64,000 nt of DNA from positions 1-64,000 of IMG/VR virus record IMGVR_UViG_3300028287_000410; one strand, given 5' to 3'. The notes under the pieces were generated by a model that was not told where the DNA came from, searched no databases, and saw only the letters and a program-made list of their open reading frames with translations. Source of the stretch: a virus. Position 1 is the first letter of the stretch. Every line of letters starts with the position of its first letter. Position numbers and translations under genes: made by a program. Below, piece after piece: positions 51,487 through 62,300 of the stretch.

Positions 51487-52142
51487 TATACCAATCTCCC
51501 GAATGCCCATTTACGTTCTTCGCACCACCAACATTTACCACAATGTCCAGTGACTGGGTCTTCTATGTTTTCAAAATAATTACTAGTAGGATCATATTCA
51601 CAACTTCTAGTAATCGGATAAAGTTCTTCAAGTAAATTTGCTTCTTTATACATTTCTGCAATTTTTAGTTTATCGGAATTAAACCATGGCGTGTAAAATG
51701 TATTATTATGATGCATATATGGATTGTTGCCTGGTGTTCTGTTTGTTTCTGTAACTGGCAATCCAAATGTATCTGTGACTTCTTTTGGAGGGTTTGATGT
51801 TATACCAGTATATATAATTCCTGTTGTGTTACTATCTAAGTATACCTGCAATTTAGGAAATAATTCTTCACGTGTTTGTATTTCACAGTAACTAATATGA
51901 TGTTCAATATTACTATTACTAGTTAACTGAATAATTTTCTCTACTACATTTACTGCCGCTTGAACATTATATCTTGATCTCTGATTATTACCAGTAGTAA
52001 AGATATGTATTGTATCTTCTTTTTCTCGCATTAAATGATAAAGCAAAATAGAACTATCTGCTCCGCCGCTACAACTCACTCCGATCGGACCAGAGTGAAT
52101 ATCTAAGTTTACACCAGCTGGAGAAATAGAGTAATTAATCAT
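51486..52142 (-). CDS. QueC-like PP-loop ATPase (218 aa)
   Basis: The PP-loop SCSGGADSS (residues 23-31) binds ATP, and the C-terminal cysteines C181, C201, C204 and C207 (in GHCGKCWWCEERKWAF) match the zinc site of QueC, which makes preQ0 from 7-carboxy-7-deazaguanine and ammonia. Middle segments (YTGITSNPP) are divergent. It lies far from queE and inside the radical SAM cluster, so it may either complete the 7-deazaguanine route or carry out another amide/nitrile-forming step. Confidence 0.68.
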   Translation of the reverse strand: MINYSISPAGVNLDIHSGPIGVSCSGGADSSILLYHLMREKEDTIHIFTTGNNQRSRYNVQAAVNVVEKIIQLTSNSNIEHHISYCEIQTREELFPKLQVYLDSNTTGIIYTGITSNPPKEVTDTFGLPVTETNRTPGNNPYMHHNNTFYTPWFNSDKLKIAEMYKEANLLEELYPITRSCEYDPTSNYFENIEDPVTGHCGKCWWCEERKWAFGRLV

Positions 52143-53697
52143 CAGTATCCAACTCCTGCTGATTAACGTGAAATCCGTTATCTTCTAGTTCTTTTAATAG
52201 TCTGTCATCAAACTCACCATCCCAGTCATCGCCTGCTTCTGGAGTCCAATCTAGTAATGGTGCCATCTCAGGGAATACATCTCTGAAGTTTGTATCTCTG
52301 ATAGCATCCATCTTTTCAATATATTCGATAAATTCTGGCATACGTTCACGTGACCAGTCGCCGCTTGTCATAAATGATATCATACCGCGTAGACGCTTCA
52401 CACCATAAGCAGCATGTAACCACTCATCTTTTCTTACTTGTGATTCAGTTACACCATCGCATTTTTCCCAGTTCTCTTCTAACCATTCGATAAATGTATC
52501 GAACTTAGCCGCACACATTTGCTTGAACCAGTTAGGAAGAACTTTGACGTTTAGATGTGGTGGGTGATAAACAAAGTGATAGTTAATCATGCCTGCGCCC
52601 AAAGGCCATAAGTTAATTTTCTTAAAGTTTTGTTCAATTTTCCACTTGACAAAATCAGGAAGATAGTATATGTTTAGTGCTTGTACAGCACAGGCTACTG
52701 TAACTTCTACGTTAGGACCTGTATTGTCTAGCACATGAAACATATCTACAGTATGTTGCCAAGTTGATGGGAAACGAATGTAATCATTCATCTCGCCGAT
52801 TGAATCAACTGAATAATGAAAACGTACACGCTTGAATAGTTTCCATAAGTCGAACAAACGCTGTGGCATCTCTAAGCCATTGGAGTTATAGCGTAGTTCG
52901 ATCTGTGGAGCGTATCCTCTACGAACAACTTCTTCAAGTAGAGTGTAATGCTCTTCAATAATTGTTGCTTCACCACCAGCAAAGTATAGTTGCTTCATGT
53001 GTGGGATTTGCTCATACAATTGTTCCCAGAATGCTTCATTCTTTTTATGCCAGTTGTAACTCGCGCCATCAATCTGACCTTTGTTGCCCCACTGCATTGT
53101 TTCTTTCAGTGATTCGTTTTCAATAGTTGGATGTAATTTAAGCCAATCTTTAACCCACATTGAACTATCGTGCGGTGAACACATAATACATTTCAAGTTA
53201 CATTTTGAACCAAGACGTAAATCTAAGTATCTGATCTTCGGAGGGATTTCACCTTCGTCAGATGTCTCATCGATGATTTGTTCCATATCTACTCGGCGTG
53301 ACCAGTACTCAGTTTCCCAAAAACGCTTAGACATATGACCAGCATCTTCTTCGTTGTAGCATTTAATACACGACGGCGGTTTTTTATTATTAAGCATCTG
53401 CTTTCGAACATTTTTCATGTAATCATTATTCCATGATGACATTAAATCTGTATGGTTCAAGTTTGCAGGTTTACCATCTGCATTCTTTAGAACTCCTACT
53501 TCACCGCCATGTTCTTTATCATTCGTTGGTCCAACAGAACTCGCATTCGCTGTACAACAAACTCGCATATGCCCATTTGGACGAGTAGACAAGTGTACCC
53601 ATGGTAGTAAACAAAATGTATCGCTAGGTGCGTATGGCACTCGCTTACGAAACTCTGCTAAATTCTTATTAAGTTCTTCTGATTTGTTGTCGGACAT
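52135..53697 (-). CDS. radical SAM protein with N-terminal LPW-CC region (520 aa)
   Basis: The start is at 53697 (MSDNKSEELN): GGAG stands before it, with a late box further up; the longer frame reaches into the neighbour. FCLLPWVHLSTRPNGHMRVCC and SCIKCYNEEDAGHMSKR precede CNLKCIMC (C166, C170, C173) and YFAGGEATI, where the last residue of GGEP is changed to A. It is a paralogue of 46466. The C-terminal 60 residues are acidic. The substrate is unknown. Confidence 0.87.
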   Translation of the reverse strand: MSDNKSEELNKNLAEFRKRVPYAPSDTFCLLPWVHLSTRPNGHMRVCCTANASSVGPTNDKEHGGEVGVLKNADGKPANLNHTDLMSSWNNDYMKNVRKQMLNNKKPPSCIKCYNEEDAGHMSKRFWETEYWSRRVDMEQIIDETSDEGEIPPKIRYLDLRLGSKCNLKCIMCSPHDSSMWVKDWLKLHPTIENESLKETMQWGNKGQIDGASYNWHKKNEAFWEQLYEQIPHMKQLYFAGGEATIIEEHYTLLEEVVRRGYAPQIELRYNSNGLEMPQRLFDLWKLFKRVRFHYSVDSIGEMNDYIRFPSTWQHTVDMFHVLDNTGPNVEVTVACAVQALNIYYLPDFVKWKIEQNFKKINLWPLGAGMINYHFVYHPPHLNVKVLPNWFKQMCAAKFDTFIEWLEENWEKCDGVTESQVRKDEWLHAAYGVKRLRGMISFMTSGDWSRERMPEFIEYIEKMDAIRDTNFRDVFPEMAPLLDWTPEAGDDWDGEFDDRLLKELEDNGFHVNQQELDTDD

Positions 53698-53725
53698 ATT
53701 AACTCCAATACTTTGATTATGTACG

Positions 53726-53733
53726 TATTTATC
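53726..53733 (-). promoter_or_regulatory. T4-type late promoter box GATAAATA (minus strand)
   Basis: On the minus strand GATAAATAC lies about 28 bases before the ATG at 53697, across the end of the upstream radical SAM gene. It gives a late start point inside the minus-strand cluster. Confidence 0.62.
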
Positions 53734-54745
53734 TTTTAGTTTTAGCTGTCTCAATGTCAGCAATACAACTGCACCAATCCCATTTACAGACTGTAGGTTC
53801 CACTGGGAATAGTATATCATGTGGGAAATCAATATGACCGTGACTACATTCATGATTACAACTGCTTCCAGATGTTACATTTCCGTCCATTGTAATCACA
53901 ATCGTTTCAAGTCCGATATTACATTTCCAACCCTTCCAAGTATTTTTACCTGTGCGCATTAGTTCGTTTGGTGTTACTTCTACGGTCTCTTTATTATTCT
54001 TAAATTTTAACCTTTTAGCAAACATGTTTTTTTGTTCATCGTCTGATAAATTGTTGATTGTCCAAACAGGTATATCATCAAATTTAAGTATATCGTCTAG
54101 ATATTCGTTGTCGTATTTGAATGTCTCATGTGAACCTAAAGTCTTGCGTAAAGTTTTAATTATCACACTATTGCATTTAGAATTGTTATAAAAATATTCT
54201 GCGGCTTCTCTACATTTATCAAGATGTAATGGATAGAGACATACTTGTATCGTATGAAATACTCCGTGTTCTCTAAGAATACTTGACACATCACAAATAT
54301 GATTTATGTCTGCACTTTCTGGGTGATAACTTATAACAATATCATCTAAGAACGGTGACGCTTTTGCCCACCAATTTAAAGTTCTTGACCCATTAGTTAA
54401 TACACGAATTCTGTTATCAGGATCATATTCTTTGAGTCTTGAAATGAAAGGTATAAAATCTTTCCATACAGTTGGCTCACCGCCTAGCAAGTTCCATAAC
54501 AATTGCTTGCCTAAACTTTTATAATGTATAGTTGCAACTCTGCAAAACTCTAATGCAGTATCTATGGACTTCCATTGCACACTACCATCATTAGCATAAT
54601 CGTCACAATATGTACAGCTATAGTTACATACATTTCCCATATTCCAATCAATCGTAACAAAATCAACATCGGACGAACTCACTAGTTCGTCATACTGATT
54701 AAGTAGACTGGTATCTGGTTCTGTAATAAACTTTATTTCTTGCAT
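53729..54745 (-). CDS. radical SAM protein, short N-terminus (338 aa)
   Basis: The motif CNYSCTYC (C40, C44, C47) is followed by DDYANDGS and NLLGGEPTVW. Later cysteines (CNIGLE, SGSSCNHECSHGH, CKWDWCSC) form a probable auxiliary-cluster region. The plan matches 45288. The ATG shares a base with the stop before it. The substrate is unknown. Confidence 0.85.
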   Translation of the reverse strand: MQEIKFITEPDTSLLNQYDELVSSSDVDFVTIDWNMGNVCNYSCTYCDDYANDGSVQWKSIDTALEFCRVATIHYKSLGKQLLWNLLGGEPTVWKDFIPFISRLKEYDPDNRIRVLTNGSRTLNWWAKASPFLDDIVISYHPESADINHICDVSSILREHGVFHTIQVCLYPLHLDKCREAAEYFYNNSKCNSVIIKTLRKTLGSHETFKYDNEYLDDILKFDDIPVWTINNLSDDEQKNMFAKRLKFKNNKETVEVTPNELMRTGKNTWKGWKCNIGLETIVITMDGNVTSGSSCNHECSHGHIDFPHDILFPVEPTVCKWDWCSCIADIETAKTKR

Positions 54746-55833
54746 TATTTGAACTGTTCAGCAAACGCATCAAACTCTTTACCGCACTTTTGAGAACATA
54801 CCATCGGCTTACCAGTATGTGTATTAGGTTTACCCCAACTGTCAACCAAGTTCTTAGAAAAATAATCATTCTCTAGTACTGCTTTAAGGCCATGTGCCTT
54901 AGCATCGAATGCATCTTTGCCGCCACTCTGCTGAATTAGTTCCCACACTTGGTTTTGACCAGGCTTCTGCCACCACTTATACATGTTACCTGCAACCCAA
55001 CAACAAGGTAGCACAAGACCTTCTGCACTCAAATACATATTCTTTTCTTTAGCAACCTTACAGCTAATCTCTACATTATCAAAATATTGTTCTAATGAAC
55101 CATGCTTTTCTTTCAGTTCAGTAATCTTATCTAATGCTTTGTTCTGATACTTAACTTCTTTTGGCTTCGCAAGTAACTGTTGCTTTTCACCTTTTCGGTT
55201 CATAGCTTGATGTTCCTCTTTGCCTGCTACTTTCATAGTAGAAAAGAAACGCCCAGTCTTCTTTGGAATAAACTTACGAAAGCCTACTTTCTCAGCAAGC
55301 GCACGTGCCTCTTCTACTTGATGTTCATTGTGTTCAAAGATTAAGTAATCCCATTCTGCTTTACCACCTGCTTCGATAAATGCAAGCGCATTTTCCCAAG
55401 CGATATCCCAGTTAACACCCTGACGATATAAGTGATTAGTATCACCTAGTCCGTCAAATGAAAACTTTAGATAACTCCAGTTACCAAGTGTCTTTGCAAG
55501 TTCGCGCCACCAATCGGGCTTCTTAGCGCCTGCATTAGTATTCATACCAAGAGTAAGCTCTTTCTTACATGAACGGAAATACTGAAATACTTCTAGTGTA
55601 TCTTTAGCAACGATAGGGTCACCAAAGTTACCACACATATAAATTCTGTCAAGTTGCTTGACAAACTCTGGTGGCATAATTCGTCGTACATCTTCAAGCG
55701 ACAATTCATGCAACCCTAGATTTGGATTGTCTGCTCCGCCATTTTGATTTCTATCACACATAGGACATGTCGCTTGGCACTTCTCTGTGATTTCTAAATG
55801 AACAACTCTTACGTCTTCATATCCGTATATCAT
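54745..55833 (-). CDS. radical SAM/SPASM-like protein (362 aa)
   Basis: The core motif CQATCPMC is at C19, C23 and C26, and CGNFGDPIVA stands in for GGEP. FDGLGDTNHLYRQG and FEHNEHQVEEARALAE are close to the protein at 47880, so the two are paralogues. The C-terminus holds ISCKVAKE, LPCCWVAG and CSQKCGKEFD, a SPASM-like cysteine set. It overlaps the genes on both sides. The substrate is unknown. Confidence 0.86.
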   Translation of the reverse strand: MIYGYEDVRVVHLEITEKCQATCPMCDRNQNGGADNPNLGLHELSLEDVRRIMPPEFVKQLDRIYMCGNFGDPIVAKDTLEVFQYFRSCKKELTLGMNTNAGAKKPDWWRELAKTLGNWSYLKFSFDGLGDTNHLYRQGVNWDIAWENALAFIEAGGKAEWDYLIFEHNEHQVEEARALAEKVGFRKFIPKKTGRFFSTMKVAGKEEHQAMNRKGEKQQLLAKPKEVKYQNKALDKITELKEKHGSLEQYFDNVEISCKVAKEKNMYLSAEGLVLPCCWVAGNMYKWWQKPGQNQVWELIQQSGGKDAFDAKAHGLKAVLENDYFSKNLVDSWGKPNTHTGKPMVCSQKCGKEFDAFAEQFK

Positions 55834-57028
55834 TGTAATCCTCTTTTATAAAATCCCATATTTCTGGGACGTAATCCTTAATATGTTGATTTCGAACTTT
55901 ATCGATAATCTTTGTATGTCTTGCTAAATGAATTGGATCTAATTCGTCTTCGTCTTCATATATTTTTTCTAATACAGGCAACACTTTATTTTTAATTTGT
56001 GTCCTAGATAAGTCTTCGTGAATATCCATATTCTCTATTAGTTTAATCATAACAGGTATACGCTTTTTTCGTATAATCTTTGGTATAGATTTACAACTTA
56101 ATGCTTCTGGATACATCAGTAATTCAGGGCGAATATACACTCCTTTATTATTACTCCATACTATAGAATCAATAAGATTGAAAAAGTTGTATGCTTGTAT
56201 AGTATAGCTTATTTCACCGTACAAAGCAAGGTTGTTATAAGTTATTATATTCTTATTTATTGATTTAAATTTTACTGGATGCCTGATGTATTCAACCACC
56301 TTATCAATGCCATCGACACTGTAATTAAATGTTATTTGATTGAACTTAGAAATCTTTTCTATAAATCTGTTGTTATCATTTGTTAAGTTTGTAGTAAAGT
56401 GTATCGGAACATCAAGCATATCACGTTCAATGAGAATGTCAAGAAACTTATCTACTTCTGGCATAATAGTTGGTTCACCACCAAGAAACTTAACTCGCTT
56501 GCCCTTCTCTGCATTCTCTAATAAGAACTCTATATTCTCTTGTATATCTAATGTGTTTGTAACATCGATATTACCAGCGCCCATAATAGATTCCATTATA
56601 GCGTTATTCTTTATCTCTTTTTGTAATTGAGAACTACACGCAGGTCCGCACATTCTACATGCTAGATTACATAAATTACCCGGACGTATATCTAAATCGA
56701 TAGGAGAACCATACTGATTGCCATTACCTATATTAGGTAAGATATTTTCATCCTGATATAAATCGGCAAATCTAGTTCTATCACTTTTTCCGCCACTATC
56801 TTCAAGTGAGAAACATTTCACACAAATATCTGGACGTTTGTTATCTAAGAATTCAGTTCTTATATTTCTTAGATGCTCATTTGTCCATCTAGTTTTCAAA
56901 TTAGTTTCAGTATCTGGTGTTGCCACTGAGTGTTCTGTTGTCATACAACATACACGTTCACCCTCATTGCTATGTACATACATATGTACAAAGGGAGCAT
57001 AACAGAAATTATTAGGCAACTCAGACAA
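55817..57028 (-). CDS. radical SAM protein with N-terminal FC-CC region (403 aa)
   Basis: NNFCYAPFVHMYVHSNEGE with VCC, and ICVKCFSLEDSGGKSDR, precede CNLACRMC (C120, C124, C127) and FLGGEPTI. NQITFNYSVDGIDKVVEY is in the same place as in 46466 and 52135. It begins one base from the preceding gene's stop and overlaps the next by 17. It has no partner of its exact length, so it is an extra group A member. The substrate is unknown. Confidence 0.86.
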   Translation of the reverse strand: MSELPNNFCYAPFVHMYVHSNEGERVCCMTTEHSVATPDTETNLKTRWTNEHLRNIRTEFLDNKRPDICVKCFSLEDSGGKSDRTRFADLYQDENILPNIGNGNQYGSPIDLDIRPGNLCNLACRMCGPACSSQLQKEIKNNAIMESIMGAGNIDVTNTLDIQENIEFLLENAEKGKRVKFLGGEPTIMPEVDKFLDILIERDMLDVPIHFTTNLTNDNNRFIEKISKFNQITFNYSVDGIDKVVEYIRHPVKFKSINKNIITYNNLALYGEISYTIQAYNFFNLIDSIVWSNNKGVYIRPELLMYPEALSCKSIPKIIRKKRIPVMIKLIENMDIHEDLSRTQIKNKVLPVLEKIYEDEDELDPIHLARHTKIIDKVRNQHIKDYVPEIWDFIKEDYNDIRI

Positions 57029-58438
57029 TTATTTTCTCCCGATTACCATATATCTATCATACTTTTCCAAGTTAAGTGTGCCTTTGAAGATTATTTCTGA
57101 AAGATTTAGTTTTTCTACCCAATCTTTCTCACTTGAAATTACGTTTACAACAGTTTCATCATCATGCTCTACAAAGTTATTGTTTTGCATAATGACAAGA
57201 GTTCCTTTTGGGATACCAGAGAACCATTCATCAAAATTTTCAATGTGTTCGCAACTAGTATTTATTACACATGTAGGAGCATCAATCTCATGTAGCGTTT
57301 CAGTCCGTTCAAATGTAGTGGCATCGCTGTACTTGTAATGATTGATTGGAAGAGTTTGTGGTTCATACTTTAATCCACGTACATCATTTACAAAACTCTT
57401 AAAGCGCATACCGTCCATGATGTATTCTTTGTTTAGTGTGTCTGCTGGATTATCCGTGCTTGGGTCCATGTCGAAACTATACACATGTTTGATATTTTTA
57501 ACTCTTTCAAACAATAATGCGCTCAATACACCATACCAACCTGCACAAACATATACGTTTTCGCCCAAATCAAGTTCTAGTGCATTTACCATATCAACTA
57601 ACCAAGCCTTTGAACGCAATTGTCCACGTGAGAATGCATCAGTCAATGCTTGTCCTTCGAAACGATTAATCATTTTTTTCATGTTAGTTGGGATAATGAA
57701 TTTGTTCCCTGTAATGAAATCAACTGTTTCTGCTATCTTCGTTTTCATCAGCGTATTAGATTTAAGTAAAGCAATCTCTGCACAGTCTGGATTGATAGCT
57801 TGTATCACTTTAAACAGCAAGAATAAATCTGGCTCTGCTTCAACTGCAACGATATTCTTTAACGCATCTAAGATTTCTTCTGTCGGGTCTGGCAATGAAG
57901 ATACTAATCTGAATAGAAGCTCTGTCTGTAACATGACGAAACGATTAGTCCCACATGCATTCTTTAATGCACCAAGTGCCTCACTCTCTCCCAATGCACG
58001 TTCAATCACATTGAATAGAACAAAGATGTTATCACGTGAGAATTCGCCGTCGCCACATGTGATGTTCTTTAGGTTATCAATGAAGTCTGTTTCATCTGGG
58101 TACATGCCATGTAGAACTCTGAATACAAGATATAGCTTTTGTCTGTCTGGTGTGTCAACTGCCATAAAGTTTCGTAGAGCATCTAGTGCATCATCATCCT
58201 GAGAAATAATATTGATTACTTTGAATAGAACAAATACGTTATCATCCTCTGTACGTTCATACACAAGGTTCATTAGCGCACGAATTGTTTCACTGTATTC
58301 TCTGCCCAAGAGTACTTGTGCAAGTGTAAAAATACTACTAAGCTCTTCTGTGTTTACTACTCGTTCTAATTCTTTTATATGAGGGTATGTTTCACCGTAT
58401 AATAAACTTAGCCTGTCTGCGATTTGATATGGTTTCAT
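57029..58438 (-). CDS. repeat-plus-methyltransferase-like protein (469 aa)
   Basis: Residues about 35-245 hold five or so helical repeats of about 38-40 residues with a core like NVFVLFKVINIISQDDDALD and a following LRN segment. Residues about 270-469 look like a class I methyltransferase: VYVCAGWYGVLSALLFE, HVYSFDMDPST and INTSCEHIENFDEW. The repeats may bind a partner protein. It shares its methyltransferase-like part with 58438. TAATG links it to the gene before it. Confidence 0.6.
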   Translation of the reverse strand: MKPYQIADRLSLLYGETYPHIKELERVVNTEELSSIFTLAQVLLGREYSETIRALMNLVYERTEDDNVFVLFKVINIISQDDDALDALRNFMAVDTPDRQKLYLVFRVLHGMYPDETDFIDNLKNITCGDGEFSRDNIFVLFNVIERALGESEALGALKNACGTNRFVMLQTELLFRLVSSLPDPTEEILDALKNIVAVEAEPDLFLLFKVIQAINPDCAEIALLKSNTLMKTKIAETVDFITGNKFIIPTNMKKMINRFEGQALTDAFSRGQLRSKAWLVDMVNALELDLGENVYVCAGWYGVLSALLFERVKNIKHVYSFDMDPSTDNPADTLNKEYIMDGMRFKSFVNDVRGLKYEPQTLPINHYKYSDATTFERTETLHEIDAPTCVINTSCEHIENFDEWFSGIPKGTLVIMQNNNFVEHDDETVVNVISSEKDWVEKLNLSEIIFKGTLNLEKYDRYMVIGRK

Positions 58439-59370
58439 TATCTGTATCCTATCTTTAAGTAGTATTGTTTTTCACCGTATGTGATAACACCTGTATATAA
58501 TTCAAAACTCATAGGGAATTGTTTATTGAAGTTTTGTGAACTTGCAAAAGGTTTCGGCACATCACCTGTTTCACCAACTAACACAAGTCTACGCATGTCT
58601 GGAATCATCTTGTACCAATCTTTATAGTTCTTCAAGTAACTAATATTAGTATTGATTAATGTTCCGGGTATCTCTACGAATGGATCGCTTAAATCGCCGT
58701 TCTGCAATTGTGTGATAAATGTATGCTCATCATATCCGATATTGAATAAGTCCAGTGTTGTTGCTTTGAAGCGCCAATCTGCTAGTAATTCTTTACTCAT
58801 CATCTCATCTGCCAGAAATTGACAAACGCCATTAATATCAAATGAACGAATATTTTCAAATCGTAATCTAGTATCGAATAACATCGCTGGAAGGATCCCC
58901 ATACCACCACCAAGAACATATATTGCACCAAGATACATTTCACCGAACGCATGTTGCATCTGTTGTGTAATCCAACTGTACACTTTTGCATTCTCTTTAT
59001 TAACGAAAGATGAAATATCAACGTTTGGGTATGAGTAAATGATTTCTTTTAGTCTGTCTGTTAGCTTATCATCAATTGGCGGAGTAATATGAGTCAAGAA
59101 GTCCATTGCTTGTCGATAGTTACCCAGTTGCTGTGCCACGTTCTCTTTTGAGTATGTTACTGCCATATCTTGATAATCATAATCAAGTTTTGCTAACGGC
59201 TTTTCACGTCTACGACTAACACGCTTGTAATTGATTGTTTCAGTAATCTCTGGTTCTTCTTCCAGTTCTTCTTGTTCAATCAAATCTGCTACGCCAACTT
59301 CATCATACAATTCATCATTCTTTTTGATGTTTGCCGCTCTGCGATTTCTACGATCACGTATATTACTCAT
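58438..59370 (-). CDS. methyltransferase-like protein (310 aa)
   Basis: The ATG at 59370 (MSNIRDRRNR) is preferred to an upstream TTG because GAGG lies ten bases before it. The N-terminus is basic, then acidic. The second half has IYVLGGGMGILPAMLFD and IRSFDINGVCQFLADE, in the layout of class I methyltransferases and like 57029. NTNISYLKNYKDWYKMIPD sits where 57029 has NTSCEHIENFDEWFSGIP. The substrate is unknown. Confidence 0.6.
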   Translation of the reverse strand: MSNIRDRRNRRAANIKKNDELYDEVGVADLIEQEELEEEPEITETINYKRVSRRREKPLAKLDYDYQDMAVTYSKENVAQQLGNYRQAMDFLTHITPPIDDKLTDRLKEIIYSYPNVDISSFVNKENAKVYSWITQQMQHAFGEMYLGAIYVLGGGMGILPAMLFDTRLRFENIRSFDINGVCQFLADEMMSKELLADWRFKATTLDLFNIGYDEHTFITQLQNGDLSDPFVEIPGTLINTNISYLKNYKDWYKMIPDMRRLVLVGETGDVPKPFASSQNFNKQFPMSFELYTGVITYGEKQYYLKIGYR

Positions 59371-62300
59371 TGTTTTGTTCCTCAAATTTTTCTGCTAGCC
59401 ATTCAAAATCATTAATCTTACCTAGCATTTCATCATTATCTGCATGTTTAGTCCCCCAAGCACGTCCAGCATTAGCTCCTGCAATTGCGTATGTTCCGAA
59501 CTCTCTATCAACTCCTTTAGTACACCATGCTTCTAAGCGTTCATCATCTTCATCTTGCTTATTACGATGAATGATACTAGATGCAAGTTTAGTACACTCA
59601 CGGAAAGCAGACTTCCAAGTATTGAATGGGTCTGTATTGAATGCTGTATAGTTAGCTGGTGTTGGCATTGGCTTGAACTTCTCAGAGATAGACGTTGTAA
59701 AGTCAATACGCCAATCTTTTGCATCACGCAATAACTGTGTTGGGAATAGTTTCAGACCACCATAACCATAAATCAAATCATTCACTGGGTTCTTAGACTT
59801 CCAAGTATGCACCGTGTCTTCATCCCATACACTTGGGAAGTATTCAAAGTTAAACTCTTCTAGCAACAATGCATCAGCGTCAATTACATAAAACATGCGA
59901 GTGTCAGCTAAGTTTGCGGCTGCTTGGTGAGCATTAAAAATACCTTTAACTCCGTGTACACGCTTTGCATGTGGTACACGCTCTAATAGTTTAGCATAAT
60001 GTTCGTCTGCAAGTTTCTCTTGGTAACTCAACATGATAACATCATACGGAATATCTCTTGTTGCTGCTTTGGCTTTCTTAACTGGTTTCTTATTCTTAAA
60101 GTTCATCTTGCGTAACTTATCTGCGTCTGGCTTTAATTCTTTAATAGCACTTGCTGGAATAAGTTTTAGACCACCGAACTGGTGAATGTATCCTGTATAA
60201 GGACTTTCTTTAGGCCATAGATGAAAGTGTGATTTATGGTGACGATCAACATAAAACGTTCTATCAAAGTCATCAATCATTTCTACGTCATTGTCTAATG
60301 CCCAGAAATAACCAGTCTTTGTCATCTTTGCAGCTTTCTGATATGCTGCTGCTAAATCAGATGCATCGATAACATCAATGTTCTTATGTTCTGTGAACTT
60401 TGCAGTGTTCTCTGAATACATACCTTCATCAAAATAGAATGCAGGATGCCCAGTAACACGTGATGCTACTTGATCTACACGAATGATATTCTTAAATCTA
60501 TCGAATGAGAAATCATCTTCACTTGGATTGAATTGCTCAAGATGCGGTCTGTGTACAAGATATACACCTGCATCTGCTTCGCCTTCACTCTTAAACGCAA
60601 ATACGTTTTCAATACTATGGATGTCTGGATAGTAGTCAAAATCAAATTCATCTACTAGTTCTACAACTGTATCTACAACCCAATAGAATACATGCTTCTT
60701 AGCTTGCGTATACGCTTTATATGGGTCACGTGTGTAATACTTTTTGATATTGTGCTTATCTGGGATACGTGCTACAACTTCATCATGATAGATAACATTC
60801 TCTGGATGATAGTCTACGTTAGATAGAGCAAGTCCGCCATGTCCCAACTCTACTCCCTTGCGAGATGTAAACTTCCAAATATGAGTAGGGCCAGTGTCAT
60901 ACAAGTCTGGATAGAAATCATCAATCGTAGTATCTGTTAATTGTAAGTCCGGGTTAACCATCCAGAATATGTTAGATGTTGCAAGCGTAACTGCTTCTTC
61001 AACTGTACGTGCTTCAATGCGTTCTGGCGAAGTTAGTTTACCGACAACTTGGTCAACATCTTTTTGTTTGTCTAAGTCTGCATTATACGGCACTAGACGT
61101 ACACCATTGCGCACTGTCTTACCGCTTGATAATTCTACATCAAAATTATGAATGTATGTTCTATCATATAGTGGAGGAATATAGTCTGTTATAGCATCTG
61201 ATACGTCAGTGTGTACCATCCAAACCATTTCAGTATCACAATTCTTAATGGTGTTCAAATCTAACAAATCATTTACTATAGCTACATCATAGCGTTCTGG
61301 TTTAATTGCGGTTGTCTCTTGATACAATGCTTTGCGTCTGAAGTCGAACCTTTGATATTTTCGTTCTTCAAACAAATCATAATCTTTTCTAAATAGACCT
61401 ACCCCATGATATTCTAGTGCATTATCCTCCCAGTCAGTTTTTTGCCACACAACAATCTGTTGGCGACCTTCTTCTGTCATAGAGAATTCAAACTCGTAAT
61501 CAAAGTTAAAATCAGTTACCGTTGTATCACTTGTAATTACATAATAGTAGCTGTATGCTGAATTCGCTTGTGCATACTCATGTAATTCAACCATTGTATC
61601 TACTGATACTTCTTGTATGCGCGAAAATCTTGATCTTAATTCTATAAGATTTTGCTGTCCAAAGCCACGATCCCAGAAAAAGATATCGTAATCGGGGACT
61701 TTTGCTGCTACTATATCGTGGAACTTTAGATTGTATTTGTCATACTCACTAGCAACAAATACAACACCTTTTTCAAATATATGTGCGCTTGCTAAATCAT
61801 ACAAGTCAGGATAGAAGTCAAAGTTCTCTACCAATTGGACTGCTAGATCAACAATAACAAAAGGGTAAGTTTTTAAATTATTCAGTCCGCTCTTCAAGGT
61901 ACTTGCTTGTACAATCAGTGTTTCTTTTAGTTTGCCGATAACGTCTTGTACATCTTTTTGCTTATCTGTGTCTGCATGTTTAGGAACAAGACGAATACCA
62001 TTACGTACTGTCTTGCCATTTGCTGTCTTTACTTGAAAATTATGAATGAACTCACGATCATACGAGAACGGATAAAACTCTGTTATGAAATCTTCAACAT
62101 CTTCGTGTATCAACCAATACATATCTGCATCAACTGAGTGATTTAGATTATGCATATCAGTAGTACGAATTACAGGGAACTCTAAGTCACGTGCAACGGG
62201 ATCTTTTTCGTATACTGCTTTGCGCCTAAAGTTAAAGATAGCATACTCACGCTCTTTAAACATTGGACCATCTTTAGGAAATAGCCCCACACCATGATAC

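Noticed and set aside
53698-53853. Longer start for the radical SAM gene ending at 52135 (52 more residues)
   Set aside because: The extension runs through the late promoter box and into the upstream gene, while the ATG at 53697 has a good ribosome site and starts a sequence that matches its paralogue.
57342-58202. 286-codon plus-strand frame opposite the repeat/methyltransferase gene
   Set aside because: It is antisense to a well supported gene, Ser-rich, and without a ribosome site; the repeats in the real gene keep the frame open.
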